A program made the translations under genes and the position numbers. From Clostridiales bacterium (GTDB lineage Bacteria; Bacillota; Clostridia; Oscillospirales; Oscillospiraceae), in assembly GCA_004553545.1 (NCBI GenBank), contig SFLD01000033.1:1-21817 (forward strand): a stretch of DNA of 21,817 nucleotides, in the 5' to 3' direction. This document shows positions 1 through 5,945 of this stretch, piece by piece. Position 1 is the first letter of the stretch, and the number at the start of each line of letters is the position of its first letter. Below the pieces are notes generated by a model that was not told the origin of the DNA, ran no database searches, and saw only the letters and a program-made list of their open reading frames with translations.

Positions 1-98
1 AGGGTCCACCCGTTCCCATTCCGAACACGGTAGTTAAGCTCATCTCTGCTGACGATACTTGGCTGGCAACGGCCCGGCAAAATAGGTAGCGCCAACAC
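1..98 (+). rRNA. rrf: 5S ribosomal RNA, 3' part
   Basis: The window opens inside a 5S rRNA gene. The loop B/C region (CCATTCCGAACACGG, 16-30) and the following AGTTAAGCTC are the most conserved part of bacterial 5S RNA, and the rest runs to GCCAACAC at about 98. Roughly the first 20 nucleotides lie outside the window. The end is set by the start of the terminator stem and may be off by a few bases. It is the last gene of an rRNA operon, as no tRNA follows. Confidence 0.95.
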
Positions 99-137
99 AA
101 AGCGACGGTCTTTCGACCGTCGCTTTTCCTTTTTCCT
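99..137 (+). terminator. Rho-independent terminator of the rRNA operon
   Basis: A 12-bp stem (99-110 with 115-126) closes a TTTC loop and is followed by a T-rich tail, TTTTCCTTTTTCC. It sits directly behind the 5S gene. Confidence 0.9.
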
Positions 138-660
138 GAGAGTATGTTGAATACCACAATGCGCCCTTGCGCCGGATGAAATCACCTTTTCCGCCAGCCC
201 GAGGGCAGCTTTCTAGTTCTGTTTTTACAAGCCACGGGTTCGCTTGCTATGAATGCTTCGATCGGAGTGGGAAGGAGCGGGGAACTCTTCCAAAGAAGCA
301 AGAGAGAAGAACACCCGAAATCCGAAGGTCTCAGATGTTCTGCCCCTGCCGAGTGGCCGCATCTGCGCGCTGCCAACTAGCTGCAGCAGGTGGCGACCCG
401 GAGCGGCTTGGACTGTGAAGGTAGCTCCCTCACCGGCGTACATCTGCGGGGGTGCTGCCCACAGGATGGCGATGGCAGCTGAGGGCAACCTGGCAATCCT
501 CCCGGAGAAGAGCATGGGCTGCTGCGTTCTGGCCAGGGATGCTTTCGCGCCTTTCGGGGCTCGGCCGCCCTTTCCGACCGAAGTAACAGCGGAAAGCGGG
601 GAAGTAACGCCCCAAATGGCGGGATCTGTGATAGAATGAAGGGGAAAGGACGGTGACGGC
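138..660. other. Gene-free stretch between the rRNA operon and the first protein gene
   Basis: About 520 bases with no reading frame that has a convincing start site or recognisable protein. The overlapping open frames have biased composition and look like chance frames in GC-rich DNA. A 7-bp inverted repeat (CTTTCCG...CGGAAAG, about 572-598) lies near the right end. I see no tRNA, riboswitch or repeat that I can name. Confidence 0.5.
627..637 (+). promoter_or_regulatory. Possible extended -10 promoter for the XRE gene
   Basis: TGTGATAGAAT includes an extended -10 (TGATAGAAT). No good -35 box stands 16-18 bases upstream. It would give a transcript start near 644 and a very short leader. The ribosome binding site is GGAAAGGACGGTG, just before the ATG at 661. 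Confidence 0.35.
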
Positions 661-1371
661 ATGGAGCTTCGGGAGAAACTGCGAAAGCTGCGGACGGGAC
701 GGGGGCTCTCGCAGCAGGAACTGGCGGACGGTATCTTTGTGAGCCGCAGCGCCGTGGCAAAGTGGGAGAATGGCCTGGGCCTGCCCTCGGATGCTTCCCG
801 GGAGGCGCTGGCAGAATTCTTCGGTGTGCCGGCAGCGGACCTGCGGACAGAGGAGCCGGAGGCCGTGATCCTGGAGAAGAACCGGAAGCTGCGGCGCCGG
901 ACGGTCTCCGCCAGCACGGTGACGGCCATCCTGCTGCTGGTCCTTGTTTGCCTGAATTCCTGGCAGAGCCGCCAGTCGGCCCGACTGCGGGAGTCCATGG
1001 GCCAGATGGATCTCCGGATGGAGAGGGAGTTCGAGGGGGCGAGGGTGCTGCTGAGCGGGGAATTCCGGGAGGCGGCGTATACGCCGCTGCTGGCCCGGGA
1101 GCTGGAGCAGCTCCAGACGGCGGCACTCTACGGTTACTACTTCGACGGCTTTTCCGGCGGGGATGCCCAATGGTGCCCGCTGTCCCAGGCGCTGGGGGAG
1201 CTCAACGACCCGGCCATCTTTGCTCTGCTGACGGAGGAGGACTGCGGCACCATCGCGGACTTCCTGGAGAGCCATTCCTACCGGAACGACCCGGAACTGA
1301 CGAAGTCGGACGTCGCCCCCATCCTGGACCGGGTGGAGGCCGTTCTGGCGGAATACCATTCGGCCGGATAG
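661..1371 (+). CDS. XRE-family regulator with a membrane segment
   Basis: A 236-residue protein. Residues 3-60 form a helix-turn-helix of the XRE/Cro type (LSQQELADGIFVSRSAVAKWENG around 16-38), which should bind DNA near the membrane. A basic patch KNRKLRRR (73-80) is followed by one hydrophobic segment (about 82-99) and then an acidic, helix-rich C-terminal domain of about 135 residues that I do not recognise. The basic patch before the segment predicts the HTH inside and the C-terminal domain outside the cell. Such HTH-membrane proteins are common in Clostridia and usually act as local regulators, but the target here is unknown. The gene stands alone between the rRNA operon and a convergent tspO and ends in a terminator. 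I see no cysteine or enzyme motif in the outer domain. Confidence 0.85.
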   Translation: MELREKLRKLRTGRGLSQQELADGIFVSRSAVAKWENGLGLPSDASREALAEFFGVPAADLRTEEPEAVILEKNRKLRRRTVSASTVTAILLLVLVCLNSWQSRQSARLRESMGQMDLRMEREFEGARVLLSGEFREAAYTPLLARELEQLQTAALYGYYFDGFSGGDAQWCPLSQALGELNDPAIFALLTEEDCGTIADFLESHSYRNDPELTKSDVAPILDRVEAVLAEYHSAG

Positions 1372-1374
1372 AGG

Positions 1375-1406
1375 AAGAGCGCTGAGCCTTTGCTCAGCGC
1401 TCTTTT
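1375..1406 (+). terminator. Terminator between the XRE gene and tspO
   Basis: A perfect 13-bp stem (1375-1387 with 1392-1404), loop CTTT, with TTTT at 1403-1406 on the plus strand. It ends the XRE gene and touches the stop codon of the convergent tspO, so it may serve both. Confidence 0.85.
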
Positions 1407-1882
1407 CACCGGTTCAGCAGCCAGACGCCGGCGTTCAGATAGGCGGCGAAGCTCACCCAGAGGAGGTAGGGCAGCAGCAGCCACCCGGCGGCCCGGTCCA
1501 CCCGCCGGAAGGCGCGGAGCGTCCCCAGGATCAGCCCCCAGAGCACCAGCAGCCACAGAAGCGCCAGGCCGAAGGCCCGGAAGTGGAAAAAGATCAGGCT
1601 CCAGAGGAAGTTGAAGCCCAGCTGCGTGCCGAAGCGCCGCAGCCCCTGCTCCCGGTCCCGGGAGGGGGCGGAGAGCCAGACCCGGGCCGCCGCAATTCCC
1701 ATCAGGGCGAAGAGAATGGCCCAGACGATGGGGAAGACCAGACTGGGCGGCGACAGCGGCGGCTGCCGGATGCTCTCCTCGTAGACCTGGGTGTCGTTCC
1801 GTGTCAGCCAGCCGGAGAGGGCTCCCACCAGCTCCGGCAGAAGGATCCAGACGGCATAGGTTTTCCATGACGATCGCTTCAT
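1406..1882 (-). CDS. tspO: TspO/MBR family membrane protein
   Basis: A 158-residue five-helix membrane protein of the TspO/translocator family, which binds tetrapyrroles such as protoporphyrin IX and is linked to stress and porphyrin handling. Family marks are PPLSPPSLVFPIVWAIL (41-57, the P-x2-P-x3-F/V-x-P-V-W motif), WL-rich helices, NFLWSLIFF (91-99, the usual N-x2-W-S-x2-FF) and the final LPYLLWVSFAAYLNAGVWLLN (137-157), which matches the typical YxxWxxFAxxLN signature. The length is normal. The start at 1882 is chosen because MKRSSWKTYAVWILLPE is the usual N-terminus; the same frame stays open further upstream but overlaps the next gene. The ribosome binding site is weak (GGGGTGATGG). 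It lies 80 bases behind the DUF1275 gene on the same strand, with a hairpin between them, so co-transcription would need read-through. Confidence 0.93.
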   Translation of the reverse strand: MKRSSWKTYAVWILLPELVGALSGWLTRNDTQVYEESIRQPPLSPPSLVFPIVWAILFALMGIAAARVWLSAPSRDREQGLRRFGTQLGFNFLWSLIFFHFRAFGLALLWLLVLWGLILGTLRAFRRVDRAAGWLLLPYLLWVSFAAYLNAGVWLLNR

Positions 1883-1928
1883 TCCATCACCCCGGCATAG
1901 GATACGCCGAAACGGGAGAAATATACCA

Positions 1929-1957
1929 GCGCGCCTCCGAGAGCCTCGGAGGCGCGC
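1929..1957 (-). terminator. Hairpin behind the DUF1275 gene
   Basis: A perfect 12-bp GC-rich stem (1929-1940 with 1946-1957) and a 5-base loop, starting 5 bases after the stop codon of the minus-strand gene. The tail on the minus strand is only weakly T-rich (TGGTATATTT), so termination may be partial and let some transcription into tspO. Confidence 0.65.
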
Positions 1958-1962
1958 GTTTC

Positions 1963-2748
1963 TTACGGTTTCTTGGGTTCGGAGAGGTCCTGCCGGAGCT
2001 CCTTCGCCAGCTCCTGCCGGATGGCGGTGCCGTCCCGGCGGATCTCCGCCAGGTCCTTGCGGATGACGGGGTCCTCCTCCAGGTCCTCCCGGATGAACAT
2101 GAGAAGGAAGCTCACAGCCAGCAGGACGCAGGAGAACCAGATGGCCCGGGCGCCCCACCAGCCGAGACTCAGGCTCCCCAGGCCGGCGCCCACCGCAAAG
2201 AGCAGGATGACGCCGAAGTAGCGCCCGGCCTTCCGCCGGGCCTCCGGATTCTTCGTCCGGCCCCAGGCGCAGAGGGAATCCACCCCGCTGCGGAGGTTGC
2301 CGACGCACATGGTGCTGGCAAAGGCATAGCCATCCACCTTGCGGAAGGCCTGGACCTGCATGGCGCAGGAGAAGGACACCAGGGTGTTGGCCAGCATGTC
2401 CAGCCGGGAGGGCAGAAAGCCCACGAGAAAGAGCAGCGCGATCTCCCCCAGCACCACCAGCTGCCGCCAGTGGAGCATCCGGCCCCGGAAGTGCCAGCGG
2501 GCCAGCTCCGACACCATCACCCCCAGAGAGAAGGCAAGCAGCGGCACAAGGTACCGCCCCGCGCTGCGGAGGTCCCCCTCGAAGAGGCGGACGCTGAGCA
2601 GCACGATGTTGCCGGTCTGGGCGTTGGCAAAGACCCCGCCCCGAAAGAGATAGGTATAGGCGTCCTGCAGGCCGCCGGAGAGGGAGAGGAAGATCACCGT
2701 ATAGAAAGATTCGGACATCTGGCCGTGGTTGGGGCGCTTGGGAGCCAT
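1963..2748 (-). CDS. DUF1275 (YoaK-like) membrane protein
   Basis: A 261-residue membrane protein of the DUF1275/YoaK family. After MSESFYTVIFLSLSGGLQDAYTYL (11-34) comes the family hallmark FRGGVFANAQTGNIVLL (35-51), where N-x-QTGN is strongly conserved. Further membrane segments follow, with a second conserved block CAMQVQAFRKVDGYAFASTMCVGNLRSG (128-155). The C-terminal tail of about 40 residues is highly charged and probably a cytoplasmic coiled coil (DLEEDPVIRKDLAEIRRDGTA). The biochemical role of the family is not established; it is generally called a transporter-like protein. The start is fixed by GGAGGTG five bases before the ATG. The last gene before it is LysR on the same strand, separated by the structured element at 2832-3000. 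Confidence 0.9.
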   Translation of the reverse strand: MAPKRPNHGQMSESFYTVIFLSLSGGLQDAYTYLFRGGVFANAQTGNIVLLSVRLFEGDLRSAGRYLVPLLAFSLGVMVSELARWHFRGRMLHWRQLVVLGEIALLFLVGFLPSRLDMLANTLVSFSCAMQVQAFRKVDGYAFASTMCVGNLRSGVDSLCAWGRTKNPEARRKAGRYFGVILLFAVGAGLGSLSLGWWGARAIWFSCVLLAVSFLLMFIREDLEEDPVIRKDLAEIRRDGTAIRQELAKELRQDLSEPKKP

Positions 2749-2831
2749 GGGGCACCTCCGAGAAACGATTTTTCAGACCTTCAGGATAGCACAGCGGCCG
2801 CCGGAAGGGAAGACTTATTTTGAAATGGCTT

Positions 2832-3000
2832 TCATACCCTCGGTTAATAAGGGCAAACTCCGAAGGACTTTCCGGCGATCAATGGCTCTGGCGAGGAAGA
2901 GGACGACGGTGGGCTGACGCCCACCTGGGACTGAGACGTAAGTCCAGCGCCTATCAGGGCCGCTGAAAAGCGCGTCTGCCCTTGTCGACCGAGGGTATGA
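2832..3000 (+). ncRNA. Candidate structured noncoding RNA or small inverted-repeat element
   Basis: Two 24-base arms (2832-2855 and 2977-3000) are reverse complements at 21 of 24 positions, including TCATACCCTCGGT at the left end and ACCGAGGGTATGA at the right. Inside are further perfect hairpins: a 7-bp stem with TGAC loop (GGTGGGC...GCCCACC, about 2909-2926), GGACT...AGTCC (about 2929-2946), and CGCT-GAAA-AGCG, which has a GNRA tetraloop when read on the plus strand. TTTT follows the right arm. Paired ends with nested stems and few coding signals fit a folded RNA of about 170 nt. A raiA-type or 6S-type RNA is a guess that I could not test; a MITE-like element is the alternative. I see no clear promoter on either strand, so the strand is tentative. 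Confidence 0.55.
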
Positions 3001-3027
3001 TTTTCCGATGACAGCCGCCGGCAGTGC

Positions 3028-3939
3028 TCATTCCCTGGGCGGGCGTTCCCCGGTGCTGGCGCAGAGCAGATCCTTCAATGCCCGCATGGCGACGCTCTGG
3101 GGCCGGGAGCTGTCCTCAATGAGGCAGACCTCCCGCTCCGGGATGTACTGCCGCAGGGGGATGCGGCAGACGTCCCCCGCGGCGATGGCCGGGGCGGCCA
3201 TGGCCTCCGGGCAGAAGCCGATGCCGAGGCCGCAGCGGATCATGGGAAGGACCTGGTCCATGGTGGCGGCCTCCATGTCCACCCGGAAGGGCAGGTTGTT
3301 CCGGGTGAAGAGCTGCTGATAGAAGTCATAGGTCCCGCTGCCGCTGCCGATGCAGATGAAGGACTGCCCCGTGAGATCCCGGAGGCTCACAGGCACCCGG
3401 GCCAGCTCCTGGTGCTGCCGCCCGCAGATCAGGATCTCCCGGAAGCGGAGGAGGGGCGTGGAGCGCAGAGGCCTGGGGGCCTGGAAGGGCGTGGTCACCA
3501 CGGCGAAGTCCGCGTGGCCGTTGCTCAGGGCGGCGATGGCCTGGGGGGTGGAGTCGTTGGTGAGCCGCAGGCGCACGCCGGGATAGCGGTCGTGGAAGGC
3601 GGAGAGTTTTTCCAGCAGCGTCAGGTGCAGCGCCGCCTCGCTGACCCCCACGAAGAGGGTGCCGGACTCCAGGGAGCAGTCCCGCTGGATCTCCTCCTCC
3701 CCCAGGCGCAGCTGCTCATAGGCCGCGGCCACCCGCTGATAGAGCCGTTCCCCCTCCGGCGTCAGGGAGACGCCCCGGTGGGAGCGGACGAAGAGCTTGC
3801 AGCCCAGGGACTGCTCCAGGTTGTTCATGCAGCGGGTGATGTTGGGCTGGTTGTTCTCCAGCACCTTGGCCGCCCGGGTGAAGCTGCGGCACTGGGCCAC
3901 ATAGTAGAAAAGGCGGTAGTAGTCATAGGGGATGGCCAT
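3028..3939 (-). CDS. LysR-type transcriptional regulator
   Basis: A 303-residue LysR-type regulator of normal length. The winged helix-turn-helix is at residues 6-65 (YYRLFYYVAQCRSFTRAAKVL, then NQPNITRCMNNLEQSLGCKLFVRSHRGVSLTPEGE). The effector-binding domain spans about 90-290 and has the typical start (GTLFVGVSEAALHLTLLEKL) and the late GLGIGFCPEAMAA segment. Proteins of this type bind a small ligand and act on a neighbouring divergent promoter. The start is supported by AAGGAGGG six bases before the ATG. The only divergent neighbour is the ATP synthase operon, and a perfect T-N11-A dyad lies between them. The ligand cannot be read from sequence. Self-repression is likely, as for most of the family. 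Confidence 0.93.
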   Translation of the reverse strand: MAIPYDYYRLFYYVAQCRSFTRAAKVLENNQPNITRCMNNLEQSLGCKLFVRSHRGVSLTPEGERLYQRVAAAYEQLRLGEEEIQRDCSLESGTLFVGVSEAALHLTLLEKLSAFHDRYPGVRLRLTNDSTPQAIAALSNGHADFAVVTTPFQAPRPLRSTPLLRFREILICGRQHQELARVPVSLRDLTGQSFICIGSGSGTYDFYQQLFTRNNLPFRVDMEAATMDQVLPMIRCGLGIGFCPEAMAAPAIAAGDVCRIPLRQYIPEREVCLIEDSSRPQSVAMRALKDLLCASTGERPPRE

Positions 3940-4004
3940 GGGACCCTCCTTTCCGGCAATGGGAGGAATTGGTGTAAAGAGAAGTTAAGGAAAGCATATA
4001 AAAA

Positions 4005-4023
4005 TCGTATCGCAACGATACGA
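4005..4023. promoter_or_regulatory. LysR-type operator, perfect dyad with T-N11-A core
   Basis: TCGTATCG-CAA-CGATACGA is a perfect 8-bp dyad with a 3-base centre. Its inner part TATCGCAACGATA (4008-4020) is a textbook T-N11-A box for LysR-type proteins. It ends 9 bases before the -35 box of the atp promoter, an activator position, and lies 66 bases from the LysR start codon. An 8-bp pair GGTGTAAA (3971-3978) and TTTACACC (4033-4040) flanks it. Confidence 0.75.
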
Positions 4024-4032
4024 AAGATACCT

Positions 4033-4061
4033 TTTACACCTGTCTTCTTTCCCAGTATAAT
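4033..4061 (+). promoter_or_regulatory. Sigma-A promoter of the atp operon
   Basis: TTTACA (4033-4038), a 17-base spacer, then a perfect TATAAT (4056-4061). It predicts a start near 4068 and a leader of about 120 bases, which contains a possible 6-bp stem CGGCGG...CCGCCG and a purine-rich ribosome binding site (GGAGAGGAGAGAGGGG) before atpB. Confidence 0.85.
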
Positions 4062-4190
4062 AAGGAATCGTTAAGAAATCAATCTCTGGCGTGAAGAAAA
4101 ATCAAGAAACCGGTCGGCGGCGTTAAAAACCCGCCGGGGCTTCCGGGCGGAGGGAAGATCTGCCCCCGGGAGAGGAGAGAGGGGAATGCT

Positions 4191-5024
4191 ATGAGAAAAA
4201 GCAAACGGGGACTGCTGGCCTGGCTGCTGCTGATGGCGGCGCTGCTGGCAGGCTCCCTGCTGACGGGCCACGGAGGGAAGGAAGAGAGCATCCAGACCGC
4301 CATGCGGGACGCGGTGCTCCACGATGTGAACCGGGTGAACTTCTTTGGGAAGGCGGTGAACCCGGGCCTGATCTCCGCCTTCACGGTAACGGCCATCCTG
4401 CTGGTGGCGGCGGTGCTGCTGCGGATCTTCGTGATCCCGAAATTCCGCTATGTGCCGGGAAAGCTCCAGCTGGTGCTGGAGGAGATCGTGGGCCTCTTCG
4501 ACCGCCTGGCCAAGACCTCCTCCCCCCACCTGAACGGCTTTCTGGGGGCCTACATCTTCGCCGCCGGGGCCTACATCTTCGTGGGGACGCTCTTTGAGCT
4601 CTTCGGCTTCCAGGCCGTCACCACGGCGGGGCACTCCATCACCCTGCCGGCGCCCCTCTCGGACGTCAACGCCGCCATCGCCCTGGGCTGCCTCTCCTAC
4701 CTCATCATCGTCTCCGGCGGCGTGGCCGGCAACGGCATCCGGGGCGTGGGACTGGCGCTGAAGGAGTTCTCCCTGCCCATCTCCATGAGCTTCCGTCTCT
4801 TCGGCGCGCTGCTCAGCGGCCTCCTTGTGACGGAGCTGGTCTATTACTACCTCAACCTGAGCTTTGTCCTGCCGGTGGCGGTGGGCGTGCTCTTCACCCT
4901 GCTCCACGCACTGATCCAGAGCTATGTTCTGACCATGCTGACGGCCCTCTACTACGGCGAGGTCTCCGAGCCTGTGCCGCCGAAGGCCAAGAAAGGCAAA
5001 AAGGCCGGGAAGGCCGCTGCCTGA
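4191..5024 (+). CDS. atpB: ATP synthase F0 subunit a
   Basis: The 277-residue a subunit, the membrane stator of the proton or sodium channel in F0. Key blocks are LSDVNAAIALGCLSYL (157-172), SFRLFGALLSGLLV (about 200-213) with the essential channel arginine, and FTLLHALIQSYVLTMLTALYYGE (about 235-257) matching the conserved IQAYVFTMLT helix. The Asn that usually follows RLFG is Ala here. The N-terminus (MRKSKRGLLAWLLLMAALLAGSLLTG) looks like a signal peptide or an extra membrane segment, seen in some a subunits. The C-terminal tail is very basic (PPKAKKGKKAGKAAA). It is the first gene of the operon; no atpI precedes it. Confidence 0.96.
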   Translation: MRKSKRGLLAWLLLMAALLAGSLLTGHGGKEESIQTAMRDAVLHDVNRVNFFGKAVNPGLISAFTVTAILLVAAVLLRIFVIPKFRYVPGKLQLVLEEIVGLFDRLAKTSSPHLNGFLGAYIFAAGAYIFVGTLFELFGFQAVTTAGHSITLPAPLSDVNAAIALGCLSYLIIVSGGVAGNGIRGVGLALKEFSLPISMSFRLFGALLSGLLVTELVYYYLNLSFVLPVAVGVLFTLLHALIQSYVLTMLTALYYGEVSEPVPPKAKKGKKAGKAAA

Positions 5025-5072
5025 CGCGCCGGAACCATCCGGACGAAAATAGAAAGAACGGAGGAATCCCCG

Positions 5073-5435
5073 ATGAATACCATGAAGAAACTGCTGATCC
5101 CCGCCCTGCTGGCCCTGGCCCTGCTGACCCTCACCCTCCCCGTCCTGGCGGCGGGGAATGACGCCGCCGCCCCGGCGGAGACCGCTGTCACCGAGACCCA
5201 GACGGACGACGGCACCGGCTCCAAGGCCCTGGCCGCCGGCATCGCCATCGGCATCGCCGCCGCCGGCGGCGCCATCGCCATGGGCATGGCCGTCAGTAAA
5301 TCCACGGAGGGCATCGCCCGCCAGCCGGAGGCAGAGGGCAAGATCCGCACGACGCTGATGCTGGGCCTGGTCTTCATTGAGACCGCCATCATCTACGCCC
5401 TGCTTGCCGTCATCCTCATCATCTTCGTCCTTTAA
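5073..5435 (+). CDS. atpE: ATP synthase F0 subunit c with signal-peptide-like N-terminus
   Basis: The rotor-ring c subunit. At 120 residues it is longer than the usual 70-90. The mature-like part starts near residue 50: a Gly/Ala-rich helix (ALAAGIAIGIAAAGGAIAMG), the polar loop STEGIARQPE (73-82) and a second helix with the ion-binding glutamate in FIETAIIYALL (about 100-110). Before it, MNTMKKLLIPALLALALLTLTLPVLAAG reads as a cleavable signal peptide (cleavage after VLA), followed by an acidic, Ala/Thr-rich linker. The E-T-x3-Y pattern resembles Na+-binding rings, but the helix-1 Gln of Ilyobacter and Acetobacterium rings is Met here, so the coupling ion is undecided. The start has GGAGG 8 bases upstream. 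Confidence 0.95.
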   Translation: MNTMKKLLIPALLALALLTLTLPVLAAGNDAAAPAETAVTETQTDDGTGSKALAAGIAIGIAAAGGAIAMGMAVSKSTEGIARQPEAEGKIRTTLMLGLVFIETAIIYALLAVILIIFVL

Positions 5436-5447
5436 GGGGGCTGCCCG

Positions 5448-5945
5448 ATGAACATCCCACTGAATATCGACTGGCAGCAGATCCTGCTGCATCTGCTGAA
5501 CTTCGCCATCCTGGCGGGGGGGCTCTACCTTCTGCTCTATAAGCCTGTGAAGGCCTTCATGGCCAAGCGGGAGGGCTGGTATCAGCAGCAGGCCGACGAG
5601 GCCGAGAAGACCCGTCAGGAGGCCGAGGCCCTGAAGGCCGCCGCCCAGGCCCAGGCGGATGCCGCGGCGGAGGAAGCCAAGGCCATCCGCGTCCAGGCAC
5701 GGGAGGACGCCCAGGCGGACGTCCGGCGGCTGAAGGAGGAGGCCCAGGCCCAGGCGGCAAAGATCCTGACCGACGCCCAGGCCGCCGCCGAGAGCAGCCG
5801 GAGGAAGGTCATGGAAGAGACCCAGCACCAGGTGAAGGAATTGGTCTCCGCCGCGGCGGAGAAGCTGGTGCTGTCCTCGGACAGCGCGGCCTTCGACCAG
5901 TTCCTGGAGCTGGCAGGGAAGGGGGAGGACGGGGATGCGTCCTGA
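5448..5945 (+). CDS. atpF: ATP synthase F0 subunit b
   Basis: The 165-residue b subunit, the peripheral stalk. One membrane helix at the N-terminus (ILLHLLNFAILAGGLYLLLYKPV, about 11-33) is followed by a long Ala/Glu/Gln-rich coiled coil (about 35-140), and it ends in AAEKLVLSSDSAAFDQFLELAG, the normal b C-terminus that docks on delta. The length is normal and no delta N-terminal domain is fused to it, unlike the mycobacterial b-delta protein. It begins 12 bases after atpE and overlaps the next gene by 11 bases, so translation is probably coupled. Confidence 0.95.
   Translation: MNIPLNIDWQQILLHLLNFAILAGGLYLLLYKPVKAFMAKREGWYQQQADEAEKTRQEAEALKAAAQAQADAAAEEAKAIRVQAREDAQADVRRLKEEAQAQAAKILTDAQAAAESSRRKVMEETQHQVKELVSAAAEKLVLSSDSAAFDQFLELAGKGEDGDAS

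Noticed and set aside
350..420. GGTGGCGACCCGGAGCGG as a possible T-box core
   Set aside because: It lacks the GGTGGNACCGCG order, and no stem I or terminator with a T-run surrounds it.
225..660. Open frames in the gap after the 5S gene
   Set aside because: They overlap each other on both strands, lack ribosome binding sites and look like no known protein.
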